Source: Micromonospora profundi
Lineage (GTDB): Bacteria; Actinomycetota; Actinomycetes; Mycobacteriales; Micromonosporaceae
DNA: 64,000 nt
Direction of reading: 5' to 3'
NCBI RefSeq assembly: GCF_011927785.1
Contig: NZ_JAATJK010000001.1
Span: 1,674,001-1,738,000, forward strand
A program made the translations under genes and the position numbers. This document shows, piece by piece, positions 1-8,244 of the stretch (position 1 is the stretch's first letter; every line of letters begins with the position of its first letter). The notes under the pieces were generated by a model. That model searched no databases. It was not told where the DNA came from and worked only from the letters and a program-made list of their open reading frames with translations.

Positions 1-1
1 G

Positions 2-757
2 ATGAGCGGGATCGCCGACCTCACCGGGCAACCCGGCGGAGAGCCGACGTTCGTCGGCGCCTTCGTGGCCGACCACGTGGCCGCGTACCACGCGACGATC
101 GCCGTGCTCATGGCGCTGCGCGAGCGCGAGATCACTGGCGTCGGAACGTCCGTCGACGTGAGCATGCTCGACTCGTACACCGCCATGCTGGCCCACGAGG
201 TCGGCCTGGCGGCCGCCGGCGTCCCCCGTGGACGCTGGGGCAACCAGGTCCAGACCGCCTTCGCGAACGTCTTTGCGGCGCGGGACGGGCAGGTCTTCCT
301 GGCACCCTTGGGCGACGCCGCCTGGCAGCGGTTCTGGGCGGTGCTGGGCGGCACCGACGTCAGCTACGACGAGTCCACCGGAGAGGCGCGGGAGCGCCTG
401 GAACAGGTGGTCGGCGACTGGACCTCCAGCCGCACCGTCGCGGAGGTGCTCGGCGCGATGCACGCCGCGGGCGTGGCGGCGGGACCGATGCGCCCGGTCG
501 GGGAGGCCGTCGCGGCGATGGCCGGAACGGGCATGGTGCTGACGGTGGACGGCCCCGACGGCCGCCCGGTGCGGGTGCCCGGCCGGCCGGTGCGCGTGGG
601 CCTCACCGACCGCCCGGGCGCGCTCACCGTGCCGCGGACCGGCGAACACACGGCGGAAATCCTCACCGAACTCGGGCTCGCCCCGCACCAGCAGCAGGAC
701 CCGGCCGAGCGCGGGCCGGCCGCCCCGGTAGCGCGATCGCAGGAGGAAGACCGATGA
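2..757 (+). CDS. Family III (CaiB/BaiF) CoA-transferase, 3' part only
   Basis: This is the last 251 residues of a CoA-transferase that moves CoA between carboxylic acids in the cytoplasm. The N-terminal ~130 residues lie before the window, and the ATG at position 2 is probably internal because the SGIADLTG stretch normally sits well inside these proteins. The segment GAFVADHVAAYH aligns with the part of the family that carries the catalytic Asp (visible residue 24). SVDVSMLDSY and the C-terminal half also fit CaiB/BaiF enzymes. The stop overlaps the next start by 4 bp (ATGA), so it is translationally coupled to an ABC permease. The substrate is unknown. Finding an enzyme gene immediately before permease C is unusual for a Dpp/Opp cluster. 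Confidence 0.85.
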   Translation: MSGIADLTGQPGGEPTFVGAFVADHVAAYHATIAVLMALREREITGVGTSVDVSMLDSYTAMLAHEVGLAAAGVPRGRWGNQVQTAFANVFAARDGQVFLAPLGDAAWQRFWAVLGGTDVSYDESTGEARERLEQVVGDWTSSRTVAEVLGAMHAAGVAAGPMRPVGEAVAAMAGTGMVLTVDGPDGRPVRVPGRPVRVGLTDRPGALTVPRTGEHTAEILTELGLAPHQQQDPAERGPAAPVARSQEEDR

Positions 758-1641
758 CCACGTCGATGGACCCCCGCACCGCGGCCACGCCGCTGCGCGT
801 CCGTGTCGGGCTGGGCGCCCGACGGCCACGGTCGGCAAGCGGCCCGCGCGCGGTCGCCTTCTGGATCGGTTCCGCGGTCGTCGTGCTGGTGCTGCTGGCC
901 GGTCTGCTCGCGCCCTGGCTGGCGCCGTACGACCCGCTGGCCATCGACCCGGCCGACCCGTACGCCGGGCCGTCCGCCGCGCACTGGCTCGGCACCGACG
1001 CGAACGGCCGCGACGTGCTGTCCCGACTGATGCACGGTTCGGCCTCCAGCTTCCGCGGAATCGCCATCACCGTCGGTGTGGCCGGCGTGTTCGGCAGCCT
1101 GTGGGGCCTCGTCGCCGGCTATATCGGCGGGCCCGTCGACGAGGTGTTGATGCGCCTCGCCGACGCCGTGATCTCCTTCCCGGGCATCGTGCTGGCCATC
1201 GCGATCACCGGCGCGCTCGGCCCGAGCCTGCTCACCGCGATGCTCTCCGTCGGTGTCGTCTTCGCCCCGATCGTCGCCCGGCTGCTGCGCGCCCAGGTGC
1301 TGGCGCTGCGGCAGGCGGAGTTCGTGCTTGTGGCCCGCTCGCTCGGCGTACGCGGCTGGCGGATCGCGTTGCGGCACGTGCTGCCCAATGCCATGGGACC
1401 TGTCGTCGTCCAGCTCTGCGGCCTGGCCAGCACCGCGCTGATCATCGAGGCCGCGCTCGGATTCCTCGGCCTGGGCGTGCAACCGCCGGCACCCAGCTGG
1501 GGCCCGGACTTGGCCCGCGCCTACGCCGACTTCTACGTCAACCCGTTGCTCACCGTCGCCCCCGGCCTGCTGATCACCGCAACCGCGTTCGCGATCAGCC
1601 AGGTCGGTGACGGCCTGCGCGACCGCCTACGGATCGGATGA
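754..1641 (+). CDS. Dpp/Opp-family ABC transporter permease (DppC type)
   Basis: A 295-residue integral membrane permease of a peptide/nickel-type (family 5) ABC importer. A first membrane segment lies around residues 30-52, followed by the OppC-type stretch GTDANGRDVLSRL. The cytoplasmic EAA loop that contacts the ATPases is seen around ARSLGVRGWRIALRHVLPNA. An AGGAGGA ribosome site stands about 7 bases before the ATG, and the start overlaps the preceding CoA-transferase stop. The partner DppB-type permease is not in the window and may lie upstream. The solute-binding lipoprotein and both ATPases follow directly. Confidence 0.93.
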   Translation: MTTSMDPRTAATPLRVRVGLGARRPRSASGPRAVAFWIGSAVVVLVLLAGLLAPWLAPYDPLAIDPADPYAGPSAAHWLGTDANGRDVLSRLMHGSASSFRGIAITVGVAGVFGSLWGLVAGYIGGPVDEVLMRLADAVISFPGIVLAIAITGALGPSLLTAMLSVGVVFAPIVARLLRAQVLALRQAEFVLVARSLGVRGWRIALRHVLPNAMGPVVVQLCGLASTALIIEAALGFLGLGVQPPAPSWGPDLARAYADFYVNPLLTVAPGLLITATAFAISQVGDGLRDRLRIG

Positions 1642-1696
1642 GCCGTCCCGTCATCCGCTCCTTTCTTCTCACCAATTCCCTCGATGAGGAGCAGCA

Positions 1697-3232
1697 ATGT
1701 CCACCTTCGGCCCACGCCGCCTACCCACCACCGCCCTCGCCGTCAGCATCCTCGTTCTCGCGACCGGCTCCGCCTGCGGATCCGGCGACTCCGGAACCGA
1801 CTCGACAGCCGCCGCACCCCTGAAGATCGGCACGGTGAACTTCCCGACCTCGCTGGACCCGACAGTGAGTTCCTCGGGGTACGACTACCCGCACCTCAAC
1901 CTGGTCTACGACCGCCTCCTGGTCGGCGATCCCAAGACCGGTGAGCTCGGCCCCGGTCTGGCCACCTCGTGGAAGGTCGCCGACGACGGCTCCTCGATCA
2001 CCCTGGAACTGCGCGAGGGCGTCAAGTTCTCCGACGGTACGACGATGGACGCCGCCGCCGTGAAGGCCAGCATGGACCGGTTCAAGGCGTCCGCGAACGG
2101 CCAGGACATCGCCAGTGTCTCCGCGATCACCGCCGAGGGCGCCAACACCGTGGTGCTCACGATGAGCAAGCCGGACTCCTCGATCCCGACGGCGTTGAGT
2201 GACCGGGCCGGGATGATCGTCTCGCCGGCCGCTGTCGAGAAGGGGGGCAAGGACTTCGCCGCCCGTCCGGTCGGCACCGGGAAGTACACGCTGGAGAGCC
2301 TGCAGACCGGGGCTGCCGTCAACTACAAGCGCAACGACGCGTACTGGGGTGACAAGGGCAAGGCGCCCACCCTCAACTGGCAGGTGTTCAAGGACCCGCA
2401 GGCCATGGTGACGGCGTTCCAGAGCAACGTCGTCGATGTGGCGATCTCGGTGCCGCCGCTGAGTGTCGAGAAGCTCAAGACGGTGCCGGGCAAGCAGGTG
2501 GTGGTCGGTCCCGCGTACTCCGAGACCATGATCAACTTTAACGCGAAGCTGGCGCCCACCGACAAGGTGGAGATCCGGCAGGCCATCAACTACGCGCTAG
2601 ACCGCGAGGTCATCCGTAAGGCGGCAAGCGGTGACGCCGCCGAGGTGACCTGGACGGCGCTGCCGCCGACGCACCCGTACCACGACGCGTCGATCACACC
2701 CACCTACGCGTACGACGAGGCGAAGGCCAAGGCGCTCGTCGCCCAGGCCACCGGTGGCAAGCGGGTCGCCATGAAGTGCCTGACCTTCCCGGGCCTCAAC
2801 TACGAGACCAGCGGCCCGATCATCATCGACTCGCTGAAGAAGATCGGCATCGACGTCACCATCCAGTCCGAGACCGCCGCCGCGGCCACCGAGGCGTTCT
2901 GGGCCAAGAGTCAGGCGCCCTGCTTCCTGTCCGGCTGGACCGGCCACGCCGACCCGGCGATCACCTACGGCCGGTTGCTCAACCCGGACTCCTTCTACAA
3001 CGCCGGCAAGACCGACTTCGGCACCGCGCAACTGCAGGACAAGCTGCTGACCACGTACGACTTCGCGCCGCGCAAGGCGGCGGCCACCGACCTCGCCAAG
3101 AAGGTGGCCGAGGTCGCGCCGTTCGCGCCGCTGTTCACCGTACCGATGATCGTCGGTCTGTCCGACCAGGTCGACGGCTACGAGCCGAACGCCAGCGGCC
3201 GGCCGGACATGTCGACGGTGGCCCGGAAGTGA
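1697..3232 (+). CDS. Family 5 solute-binding lipoprotein of ABC importer
   Basis: A 511-residue extracellular binding protein of the SBP_bac_5 (peptide/nickel) family, tethered to the membrane by an N-terminal lipid. The signal peptide ends in a lipobox (TGSAC) at about residue 28. Typical family blocks follow, such as LELREGVKFSDGT and the RQAINYALDRE helix. It starts at an ATG with GAGGAG upstream, 55 bases after the permease. The stop overlaps the GTG of the next ATPase gene (GTGA). The ligand cannot be read from sequence. The CoA-transferase and acyl-CoA dehydrogenase in the same operon suggest a carboxylic acid or small peptide-like acid rather than nickel. Confidence 0.92.
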   Translation: MSTFGPRRLPTTALAVSILVLATGSACGSGDSGTDSTAAAPLKIGTVNFPTSLDPTVSSSGYDYPHLNLVYDRLLVGDPKTGELGPGLATSWKVADDGSSITLELREGVKFSDGTTMDAAAVKASMDRFKASANGQDIASVSAITAEGANTVVLTMSKPDSSIPTALSDRAGMIVSPAAVEKGGKDFAARPVGTGKYTLESLQTGAAVNYKRNDAYWGDKGKAPTLNWQVFKDPQAMVTAFQSNVVDVAISVPPLSVEKLKTVPGKQVVVGPAYSETMINFNAKLAPTDKVEIRQAINYALDREVIRKAASGDAAEVTWTALPPTHPYHDASITPTYAYDEAKAKALVAQATGGKRVAMKCLTFPGLNYETSGPIIIDSLKKIGIDVTIQSETAAAATEAFWAKSQAPCFLSGWTGHADPAITYGRLLNPDSFYNAGKTDFGTAQLQDKLLTTYDFAPRKAAATDLAKKVAEVAPFAPLFTVPMIVGLSDQVDGYEPNASGRPDMSTVARK

Positions 3233-4233
3233 CAAGCGCGGAGCAGGCGGCCCTGGAGATCCGCGACCTGGGAATCAGGTTCGCGGGGAGCCCCGAGCCC
3301 GCGGTGCGGAACGTCTCGTTCACTGTCGGACGCGGTGAGGTCCTCGGCGTGGCGGGGGAGTCCGGCAGCGGCAAATCCTCTATCGCCCTCGCCGCGCTGG
3401 GACTGCTGCCGCCGGACGCCGAGGTGACCGGAAGCATCCGCCTCGGCGACCAGGAGCTGGTCGGGCTCCGGGGCCGCCGGCTCCGCGCGATTCGCGGTCG
3501 GAGGATCGCTATGATCTTCCAGGAGAGCGTTTCGGCGCTGCATCCGATGCGCCGGGTGGGTGACCAGATCGTCCGGGTGATCCGGGCGCACCTGCCCGGC
3601 AGTCGGGCCGAGGCCGGTGCGCGCGCGGTGGCGGCGCTGCACGACGTCCGGCTCGACCCTGATCGGGTCATGGGCAGCTACCCGCACCAGCTCTCCGGCG
3701 GCATGTGCCAGCGAGTGATGATCGCGATGGCGCTCAGCTGCGAGGCCGACGTGGTCCTCGCCGACGAGCCCACCACGGCGCTTGACGTCTCGTTGCAGAA
3801 GGACATCCTCGTCCTGCTGCGGGAACTGGTCGCCTCGCGCGGCCTGAGTGCCGTGTTCATCAGCCACGACCTGGGTGTTCTCGGCGACGTGAGCGACCGG
3901 GTGATGGTGCTCTACCGCGGCGAGGTGAAGGAGGTCGGTGCGGTGGACGCGATGCTGAGCCGGCCGCAGCACCCCTATTCGCAGGCGCTGCTGGACTGCG
4001 TGCCGCGGCTCGGGGGCGACCGGCTGCGGACCTTCCCGGAGATCGCCGCCGACCAGGCGGGCGGTTGGACCGGCGGTGGGTGCAACTACGCGGCCCGCTG
4101 CCCCCGTGCCGCCGACGACTGTCGGGAGCATCCCGACCTGCGGGTTGTCCAGGAGAGCCTGGTGCGCTGCCGGCATCCGCTGGGTGAGGCGGCTCCCGCC
4201 GGCAGTGCCGGCCGAACGGAGGTGCTGCGGTGA
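3229..4233 (+). CDS. ABC importer ATPase, DppD type
   Basis: A 334-residue ATP-binding subunit. Walker A is GESGSGKSS at about residues 43-51, the signature is LSGGMCQRV (Cys where Arg is usual), and Walker B is VVLADEPTTALDV. The C-terminal oligopeptide-transporter extension is present, with HPYSQALL and a Cys-rich end (GCNYAARCPRAADDC). I chose the GTG at 3229 because it overlaps the preceding stop and gives a protein that starts just before the ABC domain; a longer in-frame reading would run through the binding-protein gene in another frame. The end overlaps the next ATPase by 4 bp. Confidence 0.93.
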   Translation: MTSAEQAALEIRDLGIRFAGSPEPAVRNVSFTVGRGEVLGVAGESGSGKSSIALAALGLLPPDAEVTGSIRLGDQELVGLRGRRLRAIRGRRIAMIFQESVSALHPMRRVGDQIVRVIRAHLPGSRAEAGARAVAALHDVRLDPDRVMGSYPHQLSGGMCQRVMIAMALSCEADVVLADEPTTALDVSLQKDILVLLRELVASRGLSAVFISHDLGVLGDVSDRVMVLYRGEVKEVGAVDAMLSRPQHPYSQALLDCVPRLGGDRLRTFPEIAADQAGGWTGGGCNYAARCPRAADDCREHPDLRVVQESLVRCRHPLGEAAPAGSAGRTEVLR

Positions 4234-4988
4234 GCGACGTCCTGCGGGTGTCGAAGGTGTCGAAGGACTACGGCTCCCGCGGCCGCGTCCACCGCGTGCT
4301 CTCCGACGTCAGCCTGGAGCTGGCGCGCGGCGAGGTGCTCGGCGTCGTCGGTGAGTCCGGCTCGGGCAAGTCGACGCTGGGCCGAATCGTCGCCGGCTTC
4401 CTGCCGCCGAGCGGAGGCAGCGTCGAGCACCTCGCCGGCGGGCCACGGTCGGTGCAGATGATCGTCCAGGAGTCGGCCGGGGCGTTGAACCCCCGGCTGC
4501 CGGTCTGGCGTTCGATGGCCGAGGTCACGGCCGTCAACCGGCGGCTGACCCGCCGGTTCCGTGAGCCGTCGATGGAGTACGTCCGGTACGTCGGGCTCAG
4601 CGACGCCGACGCCGACCGTCGTCCGACGCAACTGTCCGGCGGTCAGCGCCAGCGCGTCTCGATCGCCCGGGCGCTCGCCGCCAAGCCCGCCGTGCTGGTC
4701 TGCGACGAGGCGGTGTCCTCGCTCGACGTCTCGGTACGCGCCACGGTCCTCAACCTGCTCAACCGGGTCCGCGTGGACTTCGGCATCGCGATGATCTTCA
4801 TCTCGCACGACATCGCCGTCGTGAGCCATCTGGCCGACCGGGTACTGGTGCTGAGCAACGGAAAGGTGATGGAACACGGGCCGACCGAGCAGGTGCTCAC
4901 CCGACCCGAGTCGGACTACACCCGCGCCCTGATCGCGGCGACCCCCAGCCTGGAACGTCGCCTGATGCATTCCGCCGAAGGAGCCTGA
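4230..4988 (+). CDS. ABC importer ATPase, DppF type, short
   Basis: A 252-residue second ATPase of the same importer. Walker A (GESGSGKST, residues 41-49), signature LSGGQRQRV and Walker B (LVCDEAVSSLDV) are complete, so it should hydrolyse ATP. It ends soon after the ABC core and lacks the C-terminal oligopeptide-transporter domain carried by its partner. Such short DppF forms occur in actinobacteria. The GTG start overlaps the preceding stop. The nitroreductase gene begins 3 bases after its stop. Confidence 0.92.
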   Translation: MSDVLRVSKVSKDYGSRGRVHRVLSDVSLELARGEVLGVVGESGSGKSTLGRIVAGFLPPSGGSVEHLAGGPRSVQMIVQESAGALNPRLPVWRSMAEVTAVNRRLTRRFREPSMEYVRYVGLSDADADRRPTQLSGGQRQRVSIARALAAKPAVLVCDEAVSSLDVSVRATVLNLLNRVRVDFGIAMIFISHDIAVVSHLADRVLVLSNGKVMEHGPTEQVLTRPESDYTRALIAATPSLERRLMHSAEGA

Positions 4989-4991
4989 GCA

Positions 4992-5591
4992 ATGGACGTC
5001 TTCGAGGCGATCCGGACGACGCGCGCGATGCGGCGGCTGGATCCCACGGTGCCGGTCACCGACGAACAACTGTGGACCATCCTGGGCGCGGCCCACTGCG
5101 CGCCCTCCGGCGGCAACGCGCAGTGGCTGCGCTGGGTGGTGGTCACCGACGCCGAACGACGCGCCCGACTCGGCGAGATTTACCGGGCCTGCTGGGCGCC
5201 GGTCCGCCGGCGCTACGACGACCGCGTGCCCACCGACCCGGAGGCGGCCGAGAAGCAGGCCCGGATGCTGCGGTCGGCGGACCACCTGGCCGAGCACATG
5301 GGTGAGGCGCCGGTCCTCATCGTTCCGGTGACGACCGTGGACGAGCCGTCGTCGGTGTTCCCGGCGGTGCAGAACCTCATGCTGGCGGCGCGGGCGCTGG
5401 GCCTGGGCACGACGCTGACCACCACGCACCGGCACGCCGCCGACGAGGTGCGGGAGGTGCTCGGCCTGCCACCGGACGCGATCACCTGGGCGCTGATCCC
5501 GGTCGGCGTCCCGACTGGCCGCTGGGGCGAGGCCCGCAGACGTCCGCTGGAGTCGGTCGTCTACTGGGACACCTGGGAGGCGACCCGGTGA
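4992..5591 (+). CDS. Nitroreductase-family flavoprotein
   Basis: A 199-residue cytoplasmic FMN enzyme of the nitroreductase superfamily. The N-terminal MDVFEAIRTTRAMRRL and the PSGGNAQWLRWVVV block, which binds FMN and marks the family, are clear. The end carries the usual GVPTGRWGEARRRPL region. Members reduce nitro groups, quinones, enones or dehydrogenate small substrates with NAD(P)H. Its position between an ABC importer and an acyl-CoA dehydrogenase suggests a redox step on the imported compound. Substrate unknown. Confidence 0.9.
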   Translation: MDVFEAIRTTRAMRRLDPTVPVTDEQLWTILGAAHCAPSGGNAQWLRWVVVTDAERRARLGEIYRACWAPVRRRYDDRVPTDPEAAEKQARMLRSADHLAEHMGEAPVLIVPVTTVDEPSSVFPAVQNLMLAARALGLGTTLTTTHRHAADEVREVLGLPPDAITWALIPVGVPTGRWGEARRRPLESVVYWDTWEATR

Positions 5592-6664
5592 GCGACGACC
5601 AAGCCGACTTCCGCCAGTCGCTGCGCGGCTTCCTGGCGAAGGCGTCACCGGAATCCGAGGTACGGCGGCTCATGGAGGCCCCGGCCGGCTTCGATCCCGC
5701 AGTCTGGCAACGGATGGCGGTCGAGCTGGGGCTGCCCGGCGTGGCCATCCCCGAGGCGTACGGCGGGCAGGGCTTCGGGGGAGCGGAGCTGCGGCTCGTG
5801 GTCGAGGAACTCGGCCGGGTCCTCTACGGCGGCCCGTACTTCGCTACCGTGGCCCTCGGGGCCGAGCTGCTGCTGCGGCTCGACGACGAGCAGGCACGCG
5901 CCGACGTGTTGCCCCGGATCGCCGACGGGTCCGTGCGGACTGCCGTCTCGCTGCGGGGCGACCTGCGTGCGCGGGCCGGCGAGGACGGGACCTGGGTGGT
6001 CGACGGCACAGCGACGCACGTCGTCGACGCCGAGGCGGCGACGCTCCTGCTCGTGGTCGCCGAAACCGTGGACGGTGTCGACGTCCTGGCGGTGGACCCG
6101 GCCGAGGAGGGGGTGACAGTGCAGCCGTCGCCAGTGCTGGACCCGACCCGCCGCCAGGCGGTGGTGCGCTTCGGGTCAGCCCCGGCACGGCGGCTCGGAC
6201 GACCCGGCCAGGCCGCGGCGGTGGTGGCCCGCGTGCGGGACCAGGCGATGGTCGCGCTCGCCGCGGAGCAGACCGGCGGCGCGGCCCGCGCGCTGGAGTT
6301 GATGGTCGAGCACGCGCTGACCCGGGAGCAGTTCGGCCGCCCGGTGGGCGGCTTCCAGGCGATCAAGCACCTGTGTGCCGAACGTCTGCTCGACGTGGAG
6401 TCGATGCGGTCGCTCGTCCACGCGGTCGACGACACCCTCGACGACGACGCCTTCGCGGTCCAGGCCCGGACCGTGCGGTCGTTCTGCTCCGAGGCGTACT
6501 TCCGGGTCACCGCCACGGCTGTCCAGGTGCACGGCGGCATCGGTTTCACCTGGGAGCATCCGATCGGCCTCTACTTCAAGCGGGCCAAGAGCAGCGAGCT
6601 GCTGTTCGACGGGCCGGCGACGCAGCGGGAGGAACTCATCGACCACCTGCTCGCCGCCCGATGA
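5588..6664 (+). CDS. Acyl-CoA dehydrogenase family protein
   Basis: A 358-residue FAD enzyme of the acyl-CoA dehydrogenase superfamily that would introduce a 2,3 double bond in an acyl-CoA. The C-terminal half has EQFGRPVGGFQAIKHLCAE and QVHGGIGFTWEHPIGLYFKR. The end reads FDGPATQREEL instead of the YGGTxE catalytic motif seen in the other dehydrogenases of this window. That pattern is typical of the shorter, often heteromeric acyl-CoA dehydrogenases used for branched or sterol side-chain acids. No partner subunit lies next to it. The GTG start overlaps the nitroreductase stop, and the stop overlaps the phosphatase start. Confidence 0.9.
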   Translation: MSDDQADFRQSLRGFLAKASPESEVRRLMEAPAGFDPAVWQRMAVELGLPGVAIPEAYGGQGFGGAELRLVVEELGRVLYGGPYFATVALGAELLLRLDDEQARADVLPRIADGSVRTAVSLRGDLRARAGEDGTWVVDGTATHVVDAEAATLLLVVAETVDGVDVLAVDPAEEGVTVQPSPVLDPTRRQAVVRFGSAPARRLGRPGQAAAVVARVRDQAMVALAAEQTGGAARALELMVEHALTREQFGRPVGGFQAIKHLCAERLLDVESMRSLVHAVDDTLDDDAFAVQARTVRSFCSEAYFRVTATAVQVHGGIGFTWEHPIGLYFKRAKSSELLFDGPATQREELIDHLLAAR

Positions 6665-7377
6665 GCGTCCACGCGCCGCTGAACTTCCGGGACCTCGGTG
6701 GCCTGCCGACCGTGGACGGCGGGCGGGTGCGCCCCGGCGCGGTGTACCGCAGCGCCACCCCCGTGTTCCTCGACCCGGACGAGGCGGAGACCTTCCGCGA
6801 GGTGACAGGCATCCGGGTCCGTGTCGACCTGCGGGGCCGCCGGGAGATCGCCGAGACCAGCGAACGGGACCGGCTCACAGGCGGTCTGCGGATCATGCAC
6901 CTGCCGTTCGGCCGATCGACCCTGCGACCGGTGCATCCGGACCCCGGTGTGCGCCTGGCCGAGCACTACGCCGACATGCTCGTCGTGTCCGCCGCGACGA
7001 TCACCACGGCGGTGCGGCACGCTGTGGACGCCCGCGAGAACCCTCTTCTCGTGCACTGCACAGCGGGCAAGGACCGCACCGGCGTTGTCGTCGCCGTGCT
7101 GCTCGCCGCGCTCGGCGTCCCCGCGCGCAACGTGGTCGAGGACTACGCGCGGACCCGTGAGCACCTGGTGGCGATCTGGAACCAGGCGCGGCTCCTGCCG
7201 GAGTGGGAGAAGCGGATCGCGAGCCTGCCCGAGGAGGCGCACACCGCGGAACCAGCCAGCATGGAGCATTTCCTGACGCTTGTGCAGGAGCGTCACGGCG
7301 GCGTCGCCGCCTGGCTGGCGTCGCAGGGCTTCGGCGCCGACGACCTCGACGCCCTGCGGGCCGCCCTGGTGGAGTAG
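6661..7377 (+). CDS. IphP-type tyrosine phosphatase
   Basis: A 238-residue protein phosphatase of the Y_phosphatase3/IphP family. It opens with NFRDLGGLPTVDGGRV, the family N-terminal motif. The catalytic P-loop is HCTAGKDR, with nucleophile Cys133 and Arg139. The ATG start overlaps the preceding stop (ATGA), so it is the last gene of a long coupled operon. These enzymes remove phosphate from Tyr (some also from Ser/Thr or lipids). Its target here is unknown, and its presence in a catabolic operon is unexpected. No signal peptide is visible. Confidence 0.9.
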   Translation: MSVHAPLNFRDLGGLPTVDGGRVRPGAVYRSATPVFLDPDEAETFREVTGIRVRVDLRGRREIAETSERDRLTGGLRIMHLPFGRSTLRPVHPDPGVRLAEHYADMLVVSAATITTAVRHAVDARENPLLVHCTAGKDRTGVVVAVLLAALGVPARNVVEDYARTREHLVAIWNQARLLPEWEKRIASLPEEAHTAEPASMEHFLTLVQERHGGVAAWLASQGFGADDLDALRAALVE

Positions 7378-7506
7378 TGGCCGGGCCGTAGCGGGCGTCC
7401 GACACCAGCGGTCCCACCGCGTCGCCATCACCGTCTCGGAACTTCGGGTCCCTGATTGCTACCGTGATGCAAGGCGCGCGTCAACGTATCTCACGAGAGG
7501 GCAACG

Positions 7507-8244
7507 ATGGCCCGGACCGTTTCCGCGAACGCAGCAATCCCCGGTATGTCCGAGGCGGCCCACGACCGGCCTGTAGCGGCACCGCCGGGGGCCGCGCCCC
7601 GCTCGGAGTCGCTGCTGGAACGCGCCTTCACCGAGGCGCTCGAGCCCTCCGAGGACAACGACGAGACCACCACGCGGCTTCTCGACGCCGCCTACGAGCA
7701 GTTCCGCCGCATGGGCGTCCGTCGGTCCACAATGGAAGATGTGGCGCGGCGGGCCGGCGTCTCCCGGATCACCGCGTACCGCCGGTTCGCCACGAAGGAC
7801 CGGCTGGTGGAGCAGGTGGTCCGCCGGGAGTTCCGGCGCTACTTCGACCAGTTCCTCGTCGATATCCAGCGGGCCGCGACCGTCGGCGACCGGGTGGTGC
7901 TGGGCTTCGTCAGCGCCTTGCAGGCCATCCGCAGCAACCCGCTGATCGGGGGGCTGATGGACGCCGAACCGGACATGCTCGTCCCTTCGATGATCAGCGA
8001 CGGCGGGCGGACGTTGGCCACTGTGCAGCGGTTCGTCGCCGGCCAGCTCCGTCGCGAACAGCGCGCCGGCACCATCTCCGACGCGGTGGACGTCGAGGTC
8101 GTCGCCGAGCTGATGACCCGGCTGTCCTGCTCCTTCCTGCTCATCCCCAGCCACGTCATCGACCTCGATGACACCGAAGAGCTGCGCGCCGTGGCCCGGC
8201 GGTTCCTCGTACCGATGCTGGAGCACGGTTCACAGGCCGAGTGA
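7507..8244 (+). CDS. TetR-family transcriptional regulator
   Basis: A 245-residue repressor-type regulator. The DNA-binding helix-turn-helix lies at about residues 56-103 (RRSTMEDVARRAGVSRITAY then RRFATKDRLVEQV). A ~50-residue disordered N-terminal extension precedes it. A GAGAGGG ribosome site supports the ATG at 7507; Met14 is an alternative. It is convergent with the acyl-CoA dehydrogenase that follows, and the two coding ends overlap by 15 bp. The likely targets are the neighbouring acyl-CoA catabolic genes, but no operator could be assigned. Confidence 0.92.
   Translation: MARTVSANAAIPGMSEAAHDRPVAAPPGAAPRSESLLERAFTEALEPSEDNDETTTRLLDAAYEQFRRMGVRRSTMEDVARRAGVSRITAYRRFATKDRLVEQVVRREFRRYFDQFLVDIQRAATVGDRVVLGFVSALQAIRSNPLIGGLMDAEPDMLVPSMISDGGRTLATVQRFVAGQLRREQRAGTISDAVDVEVVAELMTRLSCSFLLIPSHVIDLDDTEELRAVARRFLVPMLEHGSQAE

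Noticed and set aside
2..757. Calling the first CoA-transferase a second alpha-methylacyl-CoA racemase
   Set aside because: It shares the CaiB fold, but the visible part lacks the MCR-specific segments around the Glu (GALEPQFY); the general family name is safer.
2776..3228. Longer N-terminus for the DppD-type ATPase
   Set aside because: The extension is an out-of-frame reading of the binding-protein gene. The GTG at 3229 overlaps that gene's stop and fits family length.
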